Shown here: positions 60,538 to 64,000 of the stretch, one piece after another
Position numbering within the stretch: position 1 is the stretch's first letter
How the letters are laid out: each line of letters opens with the position of its first letter
Source: Mangifera indica
Lineage: Eukaryota; Streptophyta; Magnoliopsida; Sapindales; Anacardiaceae
Length of the DNA: 64,000 nt
NCBI RefSeq assembly: GCF_011075055.1
Contig: NC_058141.1
Coordinates: 18,974,031 to 19,038,030 of the forward strand
Reading direction: 5' to 3'
The notes under the pieces: model-generated
Databases searched by the model: none
What the model saw: only the letters and a program-made list of their open reading frames with translations
What the model was told of the DNA's origin: nothing
Made by a program: the position numbers and the translations under genes

Positions 60538-63500
60538 ATGGCCATTGATACCAAATTTGGAAAGCCGATATGTTCAATCTGCTACGAAGACCTCAAACCA
60601 ATCGTCGAAGACTTGCAAGTTATCTCCATTTGCGGCCATGTCTTCCATGAGCTCTGGTCAGTGCGCGTGTATCTACATACTAAATTTATTTATTAAGTAT
60701 GTGTGCTGTGCGAATAATTCTTGTTTCTTTTTTTTTTTTCAAACCCTAGCTTGCAGCAGTGGTTCGAGTACTGTTCAAGCACGAAAAAGTGCACATGTCC
60801 TGTGTGCAAGCAAAGTTGTAAAGCTAATGATGCCAGTCGACTTTATTTTCAGTCGGTTGGTGATCAGACTGAAACTTTAGTTTCGCAGAAGCCGAAAGAT
60901 TGTGAACCAGAAGACCCGGAGGTTTTGCGCTCTGAAGTGAAGAGATTGGAGGTCAAGGTTTCGAGGCTTAATTCAGCTTTGGAGAGTCAAGGGAAGGAGC
61001 TCAAAGAAATCAGCGAGGAGGTGTTTGATTGTTTATTGTCACGGTTTTTCTGTGAGATTTAATCTTAGTTATTTTTTATTGGAAATGCAAAGTGGATAAA
61101 TAAAAAGAAGATAATATCATAAAAATACTGTCCTTTAATCAGACCATTCTTCTTTTAGTTGTGCCTTCGCAGAGAACGTTCAAAGGAGGAAGTAGCATTG
61201 AAGAATCAAGTTTTGCGAGAAAAAGCATACATTCAACAACAGCTTCATTCGAAATCCGAGGTGAGTTACTTCACTGTGGTTTTGGATCATTTTTATTGCT
61301 TAAGAGGCTTCCTTAAGAGGTGTATATTGATGATTTAAGTAGAAATTTCAACTAAACCTTAGGTTGATTGTGTTGAATAGGACCTTGATAAATTGAATTC
61401 AGAGTGCTTGAGGCTTCAAGAAAGGAATATGGCCTTAGCCAAAGAACTTGCAGCCCTCAGATTGTGAGTGTATTGTTGGGTCAAATAATTCTTTAATTAA
61501 TTGGATGCTTGTCCTGAATTCTTGCTCGCTACTAACAAAGGTGCATGGTTTTCAATTTAGGGTATCAGATTTGAGCCTGGATGAAAATGAAGTTTTAAAA
61601 TTTGCCTCTTTGGGTAATGATGCTAACAACAAAGATACAATTGATGTTTTAAGAAAATCTCTGATCATCCGTAACAGGTAAGTCAACTTTTTTCTCGTTT
61701 ATCCCTCTATCAATTTATTAGTATCCATCAACATAGCAAATTACTAAAGTTTTCACAGTCTTCTGACACCAATCGAACTTAATTGTCAAGCACAGTTCAT
61801 AAAAATGGTTGAAGCTTGGATTTACCAGTATAGATTAAAAGCACCATTCAACTATGTTTTCACACTTTATTTATGCTGATTTGAAATAATAAGGAAATAG
61901 CACAGGATGTTATTTTCTTGTTTATTATATGTGTCATCATTGTGTTTGTGTGTATAAGTGAAGGATTTGACTGTACACATACTTTTTGACTGCAAAATTT
62001 TGAACAGGAATTATACAGAGTTGATGGCCAAGTGCAATCTTCTTGGAAGAGAAAAGGCTCGTTCATGTGCTAAACTTGAGAAAGCTCAAGAAAAGATACT
62101 TAAACTAAAGGTAAGTCTCTGATCAACCAGCATAATTTTTTTATGGTGGGCTTATCTTAATTTGACCCTGGCAAACCATTTGTTATATGGATATCATCAG
62201 ACAAGAGTACAAGAATTGGAGACTGTAGGAGAAGTAAAAGCTAATGAAGTTCTGAGGTCTTTGAAAGCCTTAAAGAAAACCAGTTGTGAAAATGATATAA
62301 AAAATGGCAATGTTGATTACTCCAAATCTTTGTGTACATCCAATCGTATATATGAAGATTTTGTGGAGCAATGTTCTGTGCCAATGAGTGAATTGGATGG
62401 GACTAGAAGTGTGAAAGGTGATTTATCTTGCTTCAGAAAAGGAGAAAACTTCAAACCCCTTGAAAACATGAATGCAAATCATAGCAAAGAAAATGTAGAT
62501 GTAATGGTTCATAAAAAGGCAAAAAATGCTTCATTTGTTGACGATACATCAAAATCTTCTACAACCGTGCTTGAGCTTTCAAGTCCTTGTTTAAAACATC
62601 AAGCTAATATAGATGTAATCCATAACCCTACTCTGCCAAGATTAAATGCAAATCTTGTTGACAACAAAGAAGTTGCAGAGCGTGGGCCTCATAATCTGCT
62701 TGGGAATCTCGGTTCAAGGTCTGGTACCAATAATGATAACTGCAATGCTCCTGCTGCTGCTATAGAGGAAGAAACTTTGATTGTTGTTGATGATGATGAT
62801 GACTTTGAACAAGCCCAGCCTGTCCTCAACATCAGAAAAGAGTCTCCAATGGCAGTTCCTCTTTCCAAACGAGGTAATTTTAATGGCCGGTGCAATTTTG
62901 ATTTTGTAAGAGTTTCAAATGTTGGATTTAGCTAGAATTTTGTGATTTAATTACATTAATGAATGCTTCTTTTGTTGTCAAAATAATTTCAATTTAACTT
63001 GTAAAGAAATCCAGGTGATATATGTTTTTCTACTGGATTGCTTGGTCCTGATGGAACAAACCGGTATCTGGGGAAATGGTGCAAGCGTGGCCAAAACAAG
63101 GTGCCCATGCAAGGTTCAATTGAAAGCAGTGGTGATTTGATTGCTGTTGGAGCTGATGGGAGAGGTGGCAGAATAAAAGTTTTGAGAACTCCAAATCAAT
63201 CTTCTCAGGTGCGTGTAGACACTCACTTTCCCATGCAAATTATTTTCATCTGGAAATTTGTTCTTGAATTGTAGACTATATCACAGACAATTTAGTAATT
63301 GTACTTACTCCCAAAAAATAATTTGGTCTAACATTTGGTTTAACTTTGTGGATACCAATTTCATATCTATCGAATTTTAAATTTTAATATTAAAAAGTTG
63401 TGATTCATTTTGTAGCGAATGAAAGAACTTGATCATTTTTCCCCTAGGTGCCTTTTTTTTCTTTCTTTAAACTTTGGTTTTTGGTTTTTTTTTTTTTGTT

Positions 63501-63673
63501 TGTGTCTGTTATTCTATAATTTTATTTTTGGGCCTGCGTCTACCTCTTTTATGTAGGATGGTAAACAGGATTTGGTATGTGCAAAGAGGTTAAAATATGG
63601 AGCGAAGACAAGTAAAGTGCAGTCCCAAGGGTGCTTGCAAATAGAACACTTCTTTGGAAAGGTCAGCCAATAA
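60538..63673 (+). CDS. TRAIP-like RING-type E3 ubiquitin ligase
   Basis: A 592-residue homologue of TRAIP/NOPO, which in animals ubiquitinates stalled replisomes and acts in DNA-damage responses in the nucleus. Exons: 60538-60656, 60750-61020, 61159-61260, 61381-61463, 61561-61677, 62008-62110, 62201-62873, 63015-63208, 63557-63673. The N-terminal RING-H2 has C12, C15, C32, H34, H37, C40, C56 and C59 (SICGHVFHELCLQQWF, CTCPVC). A long coiled coil follows to about residue 280 (EVKRLEVKVSRLNSALESQG). The middle is acidic with a run of Asp residues, followed by a conserved plant segment (STGLLGPDGTNRYLGKWCKR). The C-terminus CLQIEHFFGK resembles a PCNA-interacting motif, the first Gln being replaced by Cys. 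The start ATG fits the canonical N-terminal position of the RING. Confidence 0.85.
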
Positions 63674-64000
63674 GTAAATGCACACATCACTGTCGGCAAC
63701 TTCTTAATTAGGATTATATCCTCTAGCCACATAGGAAAGGCTGAAGTTTTTCTTCAACATCAATATGCCTTAAAGAAAATATATAGAGGCAATTGATTTG
63801 GCTATCTCTTAAGTGAATCCACCTCTATGATAACATTTTTGGGGTTTAGACTTGAGACTGAAACTATTCCATGTTGTTTTGTTCATTGCCTTTTGAATGG
63901 GATCAAGAGGCAATGTAGTTTATTTCTCAAATTAGCAGCACTGATTTCAAATATCTGTTGTCATACCTTACATGGATTAGAACAAACATCAGTGGACGGG
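63674..64000. other. 3' flank of the TRAIP-like gene to the window end
   Basis: Probably 3' UTR followed by spacer. No open frame with recognisable content was seen before the window ends. Confidence 0.5.

Noticed and set aside
4635..63673. A functional cluster of secretion genes (golgin, reticulon, SEC10)
   Set aside because: These are widely expressed single genes spaced by unrelated ones on both strands. The neighbourhood follows ancestral synteny, not a metabolic or functional cluster.
1..64000. CRISPR arrays, operons, phage or viral integrations
   Set aside because: No regularly spaced repeats, no prokaryotic gene arrangement and no virus-like coding sequence were seen. Only retrotransposon and MITE relics are present.

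Overview
This is an AT-rich stretch of nuclear DNA from a eudicot plant. The evidence is interrupted genes with short GT-AG introns, plant-specific families (WRKY, ATL RING-H2, LEA_2, RTNLB reticulon, P-class PPR) and many small non-coding transposon remnants. The species cannot be fixed from the sequence; a woody rosid is plausible but only a guess. Exon joins below were read by eye and each was checked for reading-frame continuity.

Layout, left to right: the 3' part of a U11/U12 snRNP 59K (PDCD7-like) gene (+, 772-2965); a golgin candidate 3/4 (GDAP1-like) gene with 13 or more coding exons (+, 4647-12420); an RTNLB reticulon (-, 13323-15078); a membrane-anchored SAM methyltransferase (-, 16573-18012); an ATL67/68-type RING-H2 ligase (-, 20386-20988); an NHL/LEA_2 membrane protein (-, 23733-24392); a LEA14 desiccation protein (-, 26674-27261); a WRKY43/24/56-type factor (-, 29424-30099); mitochondrial ribosomal protein mL46 (-, 31305-33508); a prolyl iminopeptidase (-, 34265-37600); an intronless P-class PPR protein (+, 38730-41015); a WRKY22/27/29-type factor (-, 42790-44055); a gene-poor repeat-rich interval (44.1-50.2 kb); exocyst subunit SEC10 with 24 coding exons (-, 50284-58673); and a TRAIP-like RING E3 ligase (+, 60538-63673).

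The first 41 kb keeps, in order, genes that in Arabidopsis are (from memory) split between two duplicated segments, At2g46130-At2g46200 and At3g61520-At3g61570. The window therefore looks like an unfractionated version of that block. Functionally it is ordinary housekeeping and stress gene content: endomembrane structure (golgin, reticulon, SEC10), minor spliceosome, organelle translation and RNA processing (mL46, PPR), genome stability (TRAIP), and desiccation or defence (LEA14, LEA_2, WRKYs).

No novel multi-gene system was found. The most unusual structures are: an 884-bp Mutator-like foldback element with a 9-bp target duplication (46483-47384); a tandem duplication in mL46 that copies a splice acceptor (31963-32340); a collapsed LTR retrotransposon whose LTR-like sequence runs into the PPR stop codon (41008-41830); a family of hairpin MITEs; a tRNA-Ala fossil; and a GC-AG intron in the iminopeptidase gene.
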